In this document: in pieces, positions 1-7,656 of the stretch
Layout: every line of letters starts with the position of its first letter
Position numbering within the stretch: position 1 is the first letter of the stretch
DNA from: Sphingobacteriaceae bacterium DW12
Lineage (GTDB): Bacteria > Bacteroidota > Bacteroidia > Sphingobacteriales > Sphingobacteriaceae
Direction: 5' to 3'
Length of the DNA stretch: 64,000 bases
Assembly: GCA_000783305.1 (NCBI GenBank)
Contig: JROE01000004.1
Coordinates: forward strand, 558,001 to 622,000
Translations under genes and position numbers: made by a program
Notes under the pieces: generated by a model
Told to the model about the DNA's origin: nothing
Seen by the model: only the letters and a program-made list of their open reading frames with translations
The model's database searches: none

Positions 1-2
1 TT

Positions 3-28
3 AAAGTGTCTATTTTAGTAGACATTTT
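3..28. terminator. AT-rich hairpin, possible terminator of a gene left of the window
   Basis: Arms at 3-12 and 19-28 pair over 10 bp with one G-T wobble around a 6-nt loop, and the right arm ends in TTTT. It could end transcription entering from the left. No gene of that transcript lies in the window, so this is tentative. Confidence 0.4.
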
Positions 29-225
29 CTAAAAGCTTAGTATTCCAAACAAGTATTACATTCTCATGAGACACAAAATATTTAAAATGCTAATAAATAG
101 CACATTAACAACACACAAACTTAAGTAAAATCTATATATGCTAGAGGATTTCCTATATTTTGCATCACTTTTGCAAAGTATAGCATGAGTTACTAATAGA
201 ATATTAAACCCAAAAAAACATTACA

Positions 226-336
226 ATGAAAACTACTGAAATCAACGCAGCAAAACTTGGACTGGAAAAAGGATATTATCTATTACTCATGGCTATACTA
301 GAGACTCCCGAGTCTAAGAATGAGGATGAGGACTAG
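226..336 (+). CDS. Putative 36-residue peptide of unknown function
   Basis: An ATG at 226 opens a 36-codon frame ending at TAG 334-336. The product has a polar start (MKTTEINAAKLGLEKG), a short hydrophobic stretch around residues 17-25 (YYLLLMAIL) and a strongly acidic end (NEDED). The start lies behind an A-rich leader, as is usual in Bacteroidota, and a strong rho-independent terminator follows 38 bp after the stop, so the frame sits in a short transcription unit of its own. I do not recognise the family. It could be a secreted or modified peptide, a leader peptide or a regulatory small protein, and no modification enzyme or transporter lies beside it. Coding status is inferred from frame and context only. 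Confidence 0.4.
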   Translation: MKTTEINAAKLGLEKGYYLLLMAILETPESKNEDED

Positions 337-374
337 TCACACCCGAACGCTTTATACAACTATATACTTTTAGA

Positions 375-410
375 CCATCTATCTTTTACAGCAGATAGGT
401 GGTTTTTTTT
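375..410 (+). terminator. Rho-independent terminator behind the 36-residue peptide
   Basis: Arms CCATCTATC (375-383) and GATAGGTGG (394-402) pair with one wobble around a 10-nt loop and are followed by eight T residues (403-410). The structure is clear and points along the + strand. Confidence 0.8.
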
Positions 411-580
411 GCTTCCTTGCGATGTGATCTCCGTGCCAGCTTTACTCGTTGAAGCTGCGACTTTTATCCTACCTCCGCGTATAAAATCACAAATAAAATG
501 TTTAATACCTGAAATACACCGAACTACAAACATCGTCTCCAATCGGTTGTTTTTTGAATAGTACGTTAAATTGACAGCTT

Positions 581-691
581 ATGTCTTTGTCCATCATCTT
601 CGGAATACTCTTAATCATCCTTGCATTATATCTGATTATGCGATATAGAGGCCAAGGGGGCGCAAGACATCGCAACAGATCGAATCGATAA
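581..691 (+). CDS. Putative 36-residue single-pass membrane protein
   Basis: An ATG at 581 opens a 36-codon frame ending at TAA 689-691. Residues 3-20 are almost entirely hydrophobic (SLSIIFGILLIILALYLI) and are followed by an Arg/Gly/Asn-rich basic tail, which by the positive-inside rule predicts a membrane segment with a cytoplasmic tail. It ends 21 bp before the DUF4142 gene and is probably co-transcribed with it. I know of no named family. Small proteins of this design are common in bacterial stress operons, but the link here is only by position. Confidence 0.5.
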   Translation: MSLSIIFGILLIILALYLIMRYRGQGGARHRNRSNR

Positions 692-712
692 CATTTTTAA
701 AATATTCGCACT

Positions 713-1312
713 ATGAAAACTATTCTCAAAACCCTCAGCTTATGTCTAGCCTATGTGCTGGTTACATTCCAGGTGCAGGCGCAAGACAGCACGGCAGTGC
801 AGCCCCAAACGGGGGACTTAGATTTTGCGGCCAAAGCCATGGCCAGCAATGCCTTCGAAATCCAAGCGGCTAATATAGCCCTTCAAAAATCTCAAAACGA
901 GACTATAAAGCACTATGCGCAAATGATGGTCAGCGATCATACCGCAGCTGGAGAACAATTGACTGCCCTCGTGCAACAAAAAAATTGGGAGCTTGGAAAG
1001 ACAGATGACCAGAAATACGAGCAAATGATCCAACAACTCAATGATGCAGATGAAGCTTCTTTCGATCAGCTTTATGCCGACTTGATGGCTCAGACACATA
1101 CAGAAGCCATCAAGCTTTTTAAACAGGCTTCTGAAGGCAATGCGACCACCGACAATGAATTAAAACAATTCGCCAATGAAAAGATACCGGGCTTTCAAAG
1201 TCATCTTGATCAGATTAAAACTTTCAAGCCAACCAAGATGAGCACCGATATGCGCGACTCGGTCCCGAATCCAAAAAACACAACACATAAAAAACCGTTA
1301 CCAAAACGGTAA
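713..1312 (+). CDS. DUF4142 family exported protein
   Basis: A 199-residue protein with a signal peptide (about residues 1-23, cleavage likely after VQA) and a DUF4142 four-helix, ferritin-like domain at about residues 35-165. The helical pattern with SHTAAGEQL-like and HLDQIK segments (here SDHTAAGEQL and FQSHLDQIK) is typical of the family. A polar, Pro/Lys-rich tail follows. Members are periplasmic or envelope proteins whose role is unproven, although they are often found among stress genes. A second DUF4142-like protein is encoded at 32582-33163. The small membrane-protein frame just upstream may share the transcript. Function beyond the domain is unknown. Confidence 0.88.
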   Translation: MKTILKTLSLCLAYVLVTFQVQAQDSTAVQPQTGDLDFAAKAMASNAFEIQAANIALQKSQNETIKHYAQMMVSDHTAAGEQLTALVQQKNWELGKTDDQKYEQMIQQLNDADEASFDQLYADLMAQTHTEAIKLFKQASEGNATTDNELKQFANEKIPGFQSHLDQIKTFKPTKMSTDMRDSVPNPKNTTHKKPLPKR

Positions 1313-1354
1313 GTTAATTTTTATATATTTTTCACTCCACTATCTTTTACAGCT

Positions 1355-1385
1355 AGGGGTCCAAAGAACGCTACTTTGGTCCCCT
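1355..1385 (+). terminator. Hairpin after the DUF4142 gene, possible terminator
   Basis: Arms AGGGGTCCAAAG (1355-1366) and CTTTGGTCCCCT (1374-1385) form a 12-bp stem with one T-T mismatch and a 7-nt loop. The stem is strong but only a weak U-rich tail (TATCTTTC) follows, so it may terminate partially or act as a 5' leader hairpin of the gene at 1404. Confidence 0.55.
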
Positions 1386-1403
1386 TATCTTTCACATTTG
1401 CCT

Positions 1404-1919
1404 ATGGACCTGACATATGATTATATCCACGAGCTGCGCAACCGTCAAATGGCCTTGCGCGCCAAAATCGAGGCTAGCCCAATTGCTGGCGAGATACAGT
1501 TTGTATACGGGGAGGATTATTATCAAGAAGAAGCCAGAAGCATGGGATTGCGAATGATTCGAGATGGATTAGACCTTGAAGGGGAGCAGATGATTTTGGG
1601 CTTCGCCCGCGAACACTACCCTAGATATGTAGAAGAAGAGCTGAGGTGGATCAGCAAAATGATGCGCTATCTCAACGCTGTCACGGAAACGCTTATTGAC
1701 AATTTACTAGCTGAACGGTATATCGCCCTGCAGGCTAATATCGATTTGCCCAATGACAACGCCATCTATTATCCCATTCGCGAATTGAATGAAGAGAGCA
1801 TATTATTATTCAACCTGGATATTCTCACGTTGATTGATTTGACAAATCCCAAGGATACAGAAAATCTCCAAGGATGGGTCTATTATCGATCTGATAAAGA
1901 AATCAGTGGAAGATCATAG
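1404..1919 (+). CDS. Hypothetical helical protein, about 171 residues
   Basis: An intact cytoplasmic protein without signal peptide or membrane segment, which I do not recognise. It is mostly charged and predicted helical, with Tyr/Glu-rich stretches (QFVYGEDYYQEEARS near residue 30) and a long helix-like segment around residues 55-95. The frame can be extended to a TTG at 1398, but the ATG at 1404 is preferred. It lies 18 bp after a hairpin and is followed by a clear terminator at 1958, so it may be a single-gene unit or the distal gene of the DUF4142 unit. No function is proposed. Confidence 0.7.
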   Translation: MDLTYDYIHELRNRQMALRAKIEASPIAGEIQFVYGEDYYQEEARSMGLRMIRDGLDLEGEQMILGFAREHYPRYVEEELRWISKMMRYLNAVTETLIDNLLAERYIALQANIDLPNDNAIYYPIRELNEESILLFNLDILTLIDLTNPKDTENLQGWVYYRSDKEISGRS

Positions 1920-1957
1920 TTTTTTAGATTTTTTGATGTTAATAGAAACGCTGATGG

Positions 1958-1984
1958 GCCGCCTCTTAGGAGGTGGCTTTTTTT
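1958..1984 (+). terminator. Rho-independent terminator
   Basis: An 8-bp stem (1958-1965 with 1970-1977, one G-T pair) with a TTAG loop is followed by seven T residues. It closes the unit ending at 1919. Confidence 0.85.
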
Positions 1985-2271
1985 AGCTTTTTTTTCACCG
2001 TTTCATTTATGACATATTCGGTCCAAGCTTGGCTCAACAAAGAAATAGCGGGAGTATGACATCCCGCTATGTGTGTTAACCAAATTTTTGAGCGTTGAGA
2101 GACGCTGCTGACCGTATACCTATAAAACACCAAACTGATTATATTGTTTAGCACCTTACATCAAATATTTGCGCTATCTGGGAAAAATACTGGATTACCT
2201 GTATTTATTACGTTTATCTTAGTTAGCCTTGATATTTTAGCTCAAATTACTACCACGGAGAAAGTTTTAAT

Positions 2272-2310
2272 GGAGGCGCGCGCTAGGTATATCACCTAGG
2301 GCGCACCTCC
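2272..2310. repeat. Long GC-rich inverted repeat
   Basis: Left arm GGAGGCGCGCGCTAGGT (2272-2288) and right arm ACCTAGGGCGCACCTCC (2294-2310) pair at 15 of 17 positions around a 5-nt loop. There is no T tract on the + side, so it is not a standard terminator. It begins the hairpin-rich island. Confidence 0.7.
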
Positions 2311-2533
2311 TCCATGGGCACGTCCGCTACTTTAGACTAGCTCGTTGACAGGGGGAGCATCGCTACAGCATGATAACTATCGCTTTATCCATTTGGCCAG
2401 CAAATAATATATGCATACCCCGCACCTCGTAATTCCCCTATCCTGTTGGTTATCACGCCATCCACTTCATTTGGCGGTATGCTTCGCTATGTACCACCCC
2501 TTCTATAACCGTGACCTTATCTTCGATGTCCCA

Positions 2534-2562
2534 GCGGCATAGGTATGCTTTACCTATGCCGC
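2534..2562. repeat. Perfect 12-bp inverted repeat
   Basis: Left arm GCGGCATAGGTA (2534-2545) and right arm TACCTATGCCGC (2551-2562) are exact reverse complements around TGCTT. A related but looser sequence with the same TATGCTT core lies at about 2473-2497. The pair suggests a repeated structural module. Confidence 0.7.
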
Positions 2563-2825
2563 GCCTGTGCCCCCTTGCTCTACATTGCCTTACAAGTGGC
2601 TAAATCTACCGTACTACAAGGGGCATTCGGCACAGTCCCCCTACACTTGCTATCATCACTGTCCTATACGGAATCGAAAGTCCGCCGTATAAGACAACTA
2701 TTGAACGTACCGAAAGAAAAGAATTGGAGAAGGGAAATACATGACTTAAAATGGTCGAACTTCCTGTAGCAATCGCTCTGCCTCTCTCGTTTTATCGATA
2801 ATAACTTTTCAAATACACCAAGATT

Positions 2826-3446
2826 ATGACCTACAAAATTTTCATATGGGCAGCGCTCATCCTCTCGTTATTCTCAGGCTGTAAAAAAGATGAATTTTCA
2901 TATGCGAATGAATTTGACCGAAGCTTTGACAAATGGCAAACCTTTAAGAAATCAAGCAACAACAGCTATAAATATACCCTAATGGGATATAGTTGGGTAG
3001 GCTCTTCATGGCAGACTACCCTTACGGTAAAGGGAGGTAAGGTCGTAGAACGTGATTTTTACTACAAAATCTATGAAGATATCTTGCGACCTGAAGGTGG
3101 GTGGTCGTCAACAGAAGTGGATCAAATACTAAAAAACCGGAAGACGACCAATGAAGACTTTTTTAAAGAAACGGGTATTGATTTTCTTGAAATTTTACAA
3201 TGGAATGAAAAGTCAGGCGAATTGGGCACAAAGCCGATTACCTATTCTGCTGCCAGTCCGCTTTACACCTTGGACGATATTTATGAAAAGGCTAAGTCCG
3301 ATTGGCTCAAATACCGAAAAAATGCGAACATTACCTTTAAAACAGACAATAATGGTATGATATCGACAGTCGGTTACGGCATGAAGGGGTGTATGGATGA
3401 CTGCTTTAATGGTGTACGGATTGAGTCTATTGAAGCAATAAAGTAA
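2826..3446 (+). CDS. Predicted lipoprotein, DUF6174-like
   Basis: A 206-residue protein with a lipoprotein signal peptide ending in a lipobox (LFSGC, lipidated Cys19). The mature part has the layout Trp..SYxYTL - hydrophobic strand - VKGGKVVERDF - long helix - NNGMISTVGYG near the C terminus, which resembles DUF6174-type envelope lipoproteins: a conserved W-x-SY-x-L start and a closing strand giving how a value changes. The assignment to that family is from memory and uncertain. It is a lone gene between the hairpin-rich gap and the oxygenase gene, with no terminator evident after it. Confidence 0.65.
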   Translation: MTYKIFIWAALILSLFSGCKKDEFSYANEFDRSFDKWQTFKKSSNNSYKYTLMGYSWVGSSWQTTLTVKGGKVVERDFYYKIYEDILRPEGGWSSTEVDQILKNRKTTNEDFFKETGIDFLEILQWNEKSGELGTKPITYSAASPLYTLDDIYEKAKSDWLKYRKNANITFKTDNNGMISTVGYGMKGCMDDCFNGVRIESIEAIK

Positions 3447-3610
3447 ATAGATATCGCACTTTTGCACGGTTTCTCCAAAAGATAGCATATATCGGATTTT
3501 ATGCCTTATCGTATTTTTAGAGATTTGTACTATTAGATGCTTTACGAGAGATGGAGCCACGAAGCTCCAATCCCTAGGCACCAATGTGTAATCAAAAATC
3601 AAAAAAATAC

Positions 3611-4324
3611 ATGCAAAATCTCATCCAAAGAATAGAAACTGCAGATTGGCAAAGAATAGCCGAAACAATGCATCAAAACGGATATGCCATTTTATCAAAC
3701 TTATTGACCGACCAGCAATGCGAGACGCTGAAAGCCGAATATAATAATCCTACCACATACAGAAAAACAGTGGTAATGGAACGATATCGATTTGGATTAG
3801 GTGAATATAAATACTTCAAGTATCCATTGCCTGATGTCATTGATCAGATCCGAACACGTATTTATCCGAAACTTGTACCGATTGCGAACGCTTGGTTCAA
3901 CGTATTAAATATGGACACACGGTTTCCTTCGCGCCACGCAGAACTATTAGAACAATGCCATGAAAATGGACAGCAGCAGGCTACTGTCTTAATCCTGAAA
4001 TATGGGCCAAGAGGTTTCAACACCCTGCATCAAGACCTCTATGGTGATGTCTATTTCCCTATTCAAATAGTGCTGATGCTAACCGAGCCAGATCAAGATT
4101 TTACCGGGGGCGAACTGGTATTAACACAACAAATTCCTAGAGCGCAATCCAAAGCCATTGTCTTGACGCCAAAGAAAGGCGATGTGCTGATTTTCACGAC
4201 AAACTTCAAACCCGAAAAGGGAATAAAAGGCTATTATCGTGTCAACATGAAGCATGGAGTTAGTGAGGTAAAGACCGGCGAGAGATACACCCTAGGGATT
4301 ATCTTTCATGATGCGATAAGTTAA
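3611..4324 (+). CDS. PF09859-family 2-oxoglutarate/Fe(II) oxygenase linked to DNA alkylation repair
   Basis: The protein closely matches the family annotated as an oxygenase acting on damaged DNA (PF09859). Visible motifs include GEYKYFKYPLPD, RIYPKLVPIAN, a His-x-Asp iron motif in LHQDLYGD, DFTGGELVLTQQ, PRAQSKA, the distal iron histidine in MKHGVSEV, and an Arg a few residues later (ERYTLGIIFHDA) expected to bind 2-oxoglutarate. The ATG at 3611 (237 residues) is preferred because it sits behind an A-rich leader and matches the usual family N terminus. An in-frame ATG at 3584 would add nine residues. The Ada-domain gene starts three bases after the stop, which ties it to alkylation damage. 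Substrate specificity is not shown by the sequence. Confidence 0.85.
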   Translation: MQNLIQRIETADWQRIAETMHQNGYAILSNLLTDQQCETLKAEYNNPTTYRKTVVMERYRFGLGEYKYFKYPLPDVIDQIRTRIYPKLVPIANAWFNVLNMDTRFPSRHAELLEQCHENGQQQATVLILKYGPRGFNTLHQDLYGDVYFPIQIVLMLTEPDQDFTGGELVLTQQIPRAQSKAIVLTPKKGDVLIFTTNFKPEKGIKGYYRVNMKHGVSEVKTGERYTLGIIFHDAIS

Positions 4325-4327
4325 GGT

Positions 4328-4600
4328 ATGGTACAGCATACCGAAATTCGCGATAACGATTTGAGGAGCAAGATCCGAAGTCAAGAAATCTGCTTGGGTG
4401 GAAATCGGAAATTGAGAATATATGGATTATTAAGCTGTACATCAGGCAAACGTATGAAACGGGAAAACCGAGTTTTCTTTACATCAATCGAAGATGCCCA
4501 ACAAAATAATTACCGCCCTTGTGGGCATTGTCTGAAAGAGGAATACCAAAATTGGAAAAATAATAGAAGTGGCCGACATGCGCTGAATACTTCGGGATAA
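4328..4600 (+). CDS. Stand-alone Ada-type zinc-binding domain protein
   Basis: A 90-residue protein made of little more than the N-terminal zinc domain of Ada: IYGLLSC at 31-37, RENRVFF at 45-51, the A-x-x-N/G-YRPC-x-x-C signature with Cys65 and Cys68. In Ada four cysteines bind zinc, and the first of them (Cys38 in E. coli) accepts the methyl group from DNA phosphotriesters. Here that position is Gly33, while the partners Cys37, Cys65 and Cys68 are kept with matching spacing. The domain therefore cannot work by the classic methyl-transfer route unless another residue such as Cys22 substitutes. There is no AraC or methyltransferase part. It is translated directly after the oxygenase and probably serves as a DNA-binding or sensing partner, which is an inference. 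Confidence 0.8.
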   Translation: MVQHTEIRDNDLRSKIRSQEICLGGNRKLRIYGLLSCTSGKRMKRENRVFFTSIEDAQQNNYRPCGHCLKEEYQNWKNNRSGRHALNTSG

Positions 4601-4631
4601 AGTTACTGATTATCATTGCTCCGAAACGGTG

Positions 4632-4913
4632 CTATTCAATGGATCTTGGGACAGTGGATTTTCCAATAGTATCATCTGTCTTATCTCGGTCAATGTTGTC
4701 TAACGGTACACCGCTACTTCCTTCGGGCTTGGCTGCTGAGGTATCAATCGTGTCGCTTCGCCGCAGATCATTCAGCGGCACGCCCGTATTTTTATCGATG
4801 TGTTGGTGTGCCGTATCGGCCATATCAGTAGTTTGGCCATCGCGATTGCCGCTACAAGAATACCACAGCATTAGAAGAGCGAATATGCTTATTAGTAGGA
4901 CTACGTTTTTCAT
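4632..4913 (-). CDS. Small predicted lipoprotein with an internal repeat
   Basis: A 93-residue protein with a lipoprotein signal (hydrophobic core, then WYSC with Cys20). The rest is highly polar and appears disordered. Two degenerate copies of a unit starting GVPL lie in tandem (GVPLNDLRRSDTIDTS and GVPLDNIDRDKTDDTIG), so the mature part looks like an internal duplication. It starts 26 bp downstream of surE on the same strand and may share its transcript. No known family is recognised. Coding is supported by the intact signal peptide and lipobox. Confidence 0.65.
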   Translation of the reverse strand: MKNVVLLISIFALLMLWYSCSGNRDGQTTDMADTAHQHIDKNTGVPLNDLRRSDTIDTSAAKPEGSSGVPLDNIDRDKTDDTIGKSTVPRSIE

Positions 4914-4939
4914 CTCCTATCGTTATTTTGGTGTTTCTA

Positions 4940-5677
4940 CTATTTACCCTTAGCATTCTTCAGTTTGTCGGCTAAGGTCGCTTCATCGGTCAAATCTAAT
5001 CGTAAGGGGGTAATAGAGACCAAATCATTTTCTACTGCCCATCGATCTGTACCTTCATCAGCAGCTTCGAGTGGCGACACGGTAAACCAATAATGTTTGC
5101 GTCCCATGGGGTCGGTACCCGGTATAATAGTACCATCGTATAGCCGTACGGACTGTCGCGTCCATACGATATCTGTTGGATGAGGCGGGAAATTGACATT
5201 ATATAAGGCGAGCTCAATATTGGGCAAGAGCAACTCCAGCACCTGCTCCACATACGACTCCAATGCTTCAAAATCAGGTTCAGTCTTGCCCACAGGAGTG
5301 CTCAACGCAACTCCCTTGATTCCGAAAAGCACCGCTTGCTTCGCCGCGGCCAAGGTACCCGAATGCCACATAGAGTTGCCTAAATTAGGTCCCATATTGA
5401 TTCCCGACAGGACAACATCCACATCGCTCCACAGGTGGGTACCCATTGCCACACAATCAGCAGGGGTACCATTGACCCGATATGCTTCTATATCTTGAAA
5501 CTCAATAGGTGATTTTTTATAGCTTAATGGACGCGAATGTGTCACGGCGTGTCCCATGGACGACTGCTCGACATCGGGGGCTACTACTTTTACCTGCCCA
5601 AATTTCTTGGCCACCTTTGCCAGAGCAGCTATTCCTGGGCTATATATACCATCGTCATTCGTTATCAAGATTCTCAT
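4940..5677 (-). CDS. surE: 5'/3'-nucleotidase SurE
   Basis: A 245-residue protein of normal SurE length. It removes phosphate from nucleoside 5'- and 3'-monophosphates and is a cytoplasmic survival-type enzyme. The metal-binding motif NDDGIYSPG (Asp8, Asp9), the Ser39/Ser40 loop (EQSSMGHAVT), Asn94 in SGINMGPNLG and the HSGT loop at 105-108 are all present. It is followed closely by the small lipoprotein gene. The lipid-kinase gene is divergent on the other side, with 76 bp between the two starts. Confidence 0.95.
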   Translation of the reverse strand: MRILITNDDGIYSPGIAALAKVAKKFGQVKVVAPDVEQSSMGHAVTHSRPLSYKKSPIEFQDIEAYRVNGTPADCVAMGTHLWSDVDVVLSGINMGPNLGNSMWHSGTLAAAKQAVLFGIKGVALSTPVGKTEPDFEALESYVEQVLELLLPNIELALYNVNFPPHPTDIVWTRQSVRLYDGTIIPGTDPMGRKHYWFTVSPLEAADEGTDRWAVENDLVSITPLRLDLTDEATLADKLKNAKGK

Positions 5678-5753
5678 AGTTCTCAGCAGATAAATATTTC
5701 GTATATTATAACAACAAATGGACCTTGCAAATGTTTATGTATAAAGGTAAACC

Positions 5754-6665
5754 ATGAGACAAGCGCTTTTATTACACAATCCGGGGGCCGGAGACGAAGA
5801 CCATCTGAAGGCCGACTTGGTCCAGGCCATAGAAAAAGAAGAATACAGCTGTGTCTATTGTTCGGTCAAAAAGGATGATAGTTGGAAACAACAATTGGAT
5901 CAAGCCGATTTTGCGGTAATAGCAGGTGGTGATGGAACCGTCAGAAGGGTGGTCAAAGAACTGGTGCAACGTAATGCATTAGCGAAAAAAATCCCATTGG
6001 CTATACTGCCTATGGGTACGGCCAATAATCTATCACGTGCACTGGGAATTGACAGTGCACTCAAGTATAGCAAGCATATCAAAAAATGGAGAAAAAGTGA
6101 TATTCAACGATTCGATGTAGGGGTAATCAAAAATGCGGATGCGACCGACTTTTTTTTAGAGGGTGCTGGCTATGGGCTATTCCCCAACTTGGTGCAGCGG
6201 ATGGATGAACTTGATAAAAAAGTCGTCGAGAACGCCGAGGACGAATTAATCCTTGCACTAGAACTGCTCCACGATATTGTACTACATGCGCAGGCCGAAA
6301 AGTACATCATTAAAGCTGATGGCGGTATGCATGAAGGAAAATGCCTTTTATTAGAAGTGATGAATATTCCATCAATAGGACCTAATCTCGTTTTATCTCC
6401 GGAAGCAATAATGGATGATGGTCTTTTTAATATCGTACTAATTGAGGAGAATCAACGCGATGAGTTTGCGACCTATATCCAACTGTTGATAAAAGGCCGA
6501 GATGTATCATTTACGTGGAAGACTTTTAAAGCTAAAGAACTAACTATTGAATGTGATAGTCCGTATATGCATGTAGACGATGAATTGGTGCTGCCGCTCA
6601 AAAATCCCGTATTGATGGAGGTGCGAGAAGATGTGCTTCAATTTATGATTAACAGATTATCTTAA
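5754..6665 (+). CDS. Diacylglycerol kinase-family lipid kinase
   Basis: A 303-residue protein with an N-terminal DAGK catalytic domain and a C-terminal beta-sandwich, the layout of the YegS/DgkB group of soluble lipid kinases. Diagnostic motifs are HNPGAG near residue 8, the nucleotide-binding GGDGT at 58-62 and LPMGTANNLSRALG around residue 84-97. It probably phosphorylates a membrane lipid such as diacylglycerol or a sphingoid lipid, the latter being plausible since Sphingobacteriaceae make sphingolipids. The exact substrate cannot be read from the sequence. It is convergent with the DUF892 gene. Confidence 0.85.
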   Translation: MRQALLLHNPGAGDEDHLKADLVQAIEKEEYSCVYCSVKKDDSWKQQLDQADFAVIAGGDGTVRRVVKELVQRNALAKKIPLAILPMGTANNLSRALGIDSALKYSKHIKKWRKSDIQRFDVGVIKNADATDFFLEGAGYGLFPNLVQRMDELDKKVVENAEDELILALELLHDIVLHAQAEKYIIKADGGMHEGKCLLLEVMNIPSIGPNLVLSPEAIMDDGLFNIVLIEENQRDEFATYIQLLIKGRDVSFTWKTFKAKELTIECDSPYMHVDDELVLPLKNPVLMEVREDVLQFMINRLS

Positions 6666-6695
6666 AAAACTGCAGCCCTTCACGATGGAAGGGCT
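6665..6695 (-). terminator. Rho-independent terminator of the DUF892 gene
   Basis: Arms AGCCCTTC (6674-6681) and GAAGGGCT (6688-6695) form a perfect 8-bp stem. Read on the minus strand, the stem is followed after GCAG by six T residues. It lies just after the stop of the convergent lipid-kinase gene. Confidence 0.75.
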
Positions 6696-6734
6696 ACAGC
6701 TGTAATCACTAATTTATGGAGAGATAAGAATGTT

Positions 6735-7256
6735 TTAAGCCACTTGGCCCGTATTGGCCTCTTTCATCGCGATGGTCGTGAGCAACACATCCGTGTCTTT
6801 TTCTTCGGCAAGTGTGGCCGCCAAAAGTTCCTCAGCCTCGGTATGCTCCATAAGCCGAGCATATGTTACTAAACATCCGTAGCTAGCTATTTCATAATGC
6901 TCTACCTTTTGCGCTGCAGCGATCAAGGCAGCGTCTAGCACTTCTGGGCTATCCTCAAATTCGTCAGCAATTTCTTCTGCTTCTTTTAAAAGCCCTTCCA
7001 TTGCCTTACATTTTTTACCTCTGGGCGTCATCCCCAGTGTAGAGAATACGGATTTCAATCGATCGATATGTCCCTCGGTCTGCTCATAATGCGTCTCGAA
7101 TGCCTGTTGTAATTTCTGATTTTGCGCAGTGGTGGCCAACTTCTTCAGGCCTTTTAAGAGTTGTCTTTCTGCTCCAAGAATATCTTTCAATTCGTCTACA
7201 AATAATTCGTGGAGATGCGCATTGGGCATATTGCCGTTAGTGTTTCTTGCTGCCAT
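6735..7256 (-). CDS. DUF892 (YciE/YciF-type) ferritin-like protein
   Basis: A 173-residue cytoplasmic protein of DUF892, a four-helix bundle with a ferritin-like fold. The N-terminal helix LHELFVDELKDILGAERQL is the family signature, and acidic/His residues in the later helices (HYEQTEGHIDRL, KVEHYEIASYG, EHTEAEELLAATLAEE) match the di-metal positions. Family members are induced by osmotic and general stress, and their chemistry is not settled. An AATACGT motif lies about 75 bp upstream (7331-7340), similar to motifs near other stress genes in this window. Confidence 0.92.
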   Translation of the reverse strand: MAARNTNGNMPNAHLHELFVDELKDILGAERQLLKGLKKLATTAQNQKLQQAFETHYEQTEGHIDRLKSVFSTLGMTPRGKKCKAMEGLLKEAEEIADEFEDSPEVLDAALIAAAQKVEHYEIASYGCLVTYARLMEHTEAEELLAATLAEEKDTDVLLTTIAMKEANTGQVA

Positions 7257-7584
7257 AACTTTCTATTTTATGCGTGTAATTTATAGTACTATAACGCCGA
7301 CCTGGGTCGTTAGTTTGCCAACCCACGCACAATACGTACCTATCATATCACATCAGGTAAAAATCACCAGCACACCAGTATAAACCCCTGAAAATTAACC
7401 TTCCACAATAAATAAAACAAGAACGCCGTTTATATACTAAACAAGCAAAATGGGGCCGTGCAACAGGGCACAGCTTATATAATAACTGCTTTTTCAGTAA
7501 TCCAAAAAAAGAACAGATATACGGTCTGTTCGACAAAAGAAACAGAGACACAGACAACATAGGATACTGAAGTACAAAAGCAAG
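7257..7584. other. Intergenic region without a supported gene
   Basis: It holds the upstream region of the DUF892 gene, including AATACGTACC at 7331-7340. The remainder is Cys- and Phe-rich in every open frame, with no start context or coding bias. I see no RNA structure beyond the terminator that bounds it on the right. Confidence 0.5.
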
Positions 7585-7612
7585 AAAGGGTCCAGATTAA
7601 TCTGGACCCTTT
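7585..7612. terminator. Bidirectional palindromic terminator
   Basis: A perfect 28-bp palindrome (left arm AAAGGGTCCAGATT, then its reverse complement) with A/T ends in both directions. It lies 45 bp beyond the stop of the minus-strand receiver gene. Confidence 0.85.
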
Positions 7613-7656
7613 TGATTTATGCGACAGTCTACGACTGTCGACTATGTACTAATAGA

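Larger units (their letters stand above)
1985..2825. other. 840-bp gap without a supported gene, hairpin-rich
   Basis: No frame here has convincing coding character. The stretch from about 2190 to 2780 carries several inverted repeats: 2272-2310 (17-nt arms), 2534-2562 (12-nt perfect arms) and 2665-2691 (7-nt perfect arms). On the minus strand a 48-codon open stretch with no good start ends at a TGA at 2453-2455 and reads like coding sequence in its last 30 codons. The region could be a structured RNA, the decayed 3' end of a gene, or a remnant of a small element. I cannot decide between these from the sequence. Confidence 0.5.

Noticed and set aside
2545-2769. A 74-codon + strand open frame
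   Set aside because: It starts inside a perfect inverted repeat, has no family match that I recognise, and its composition does not resemble neighbouring genes. It lies in the hairpin-rich gap.
7348-7560. A Cys- and Phe-rich minus-strand frame
   Set aside because: Unlike any gene nearby, no start context; looks like chance in AT-rich intergenic DNA.
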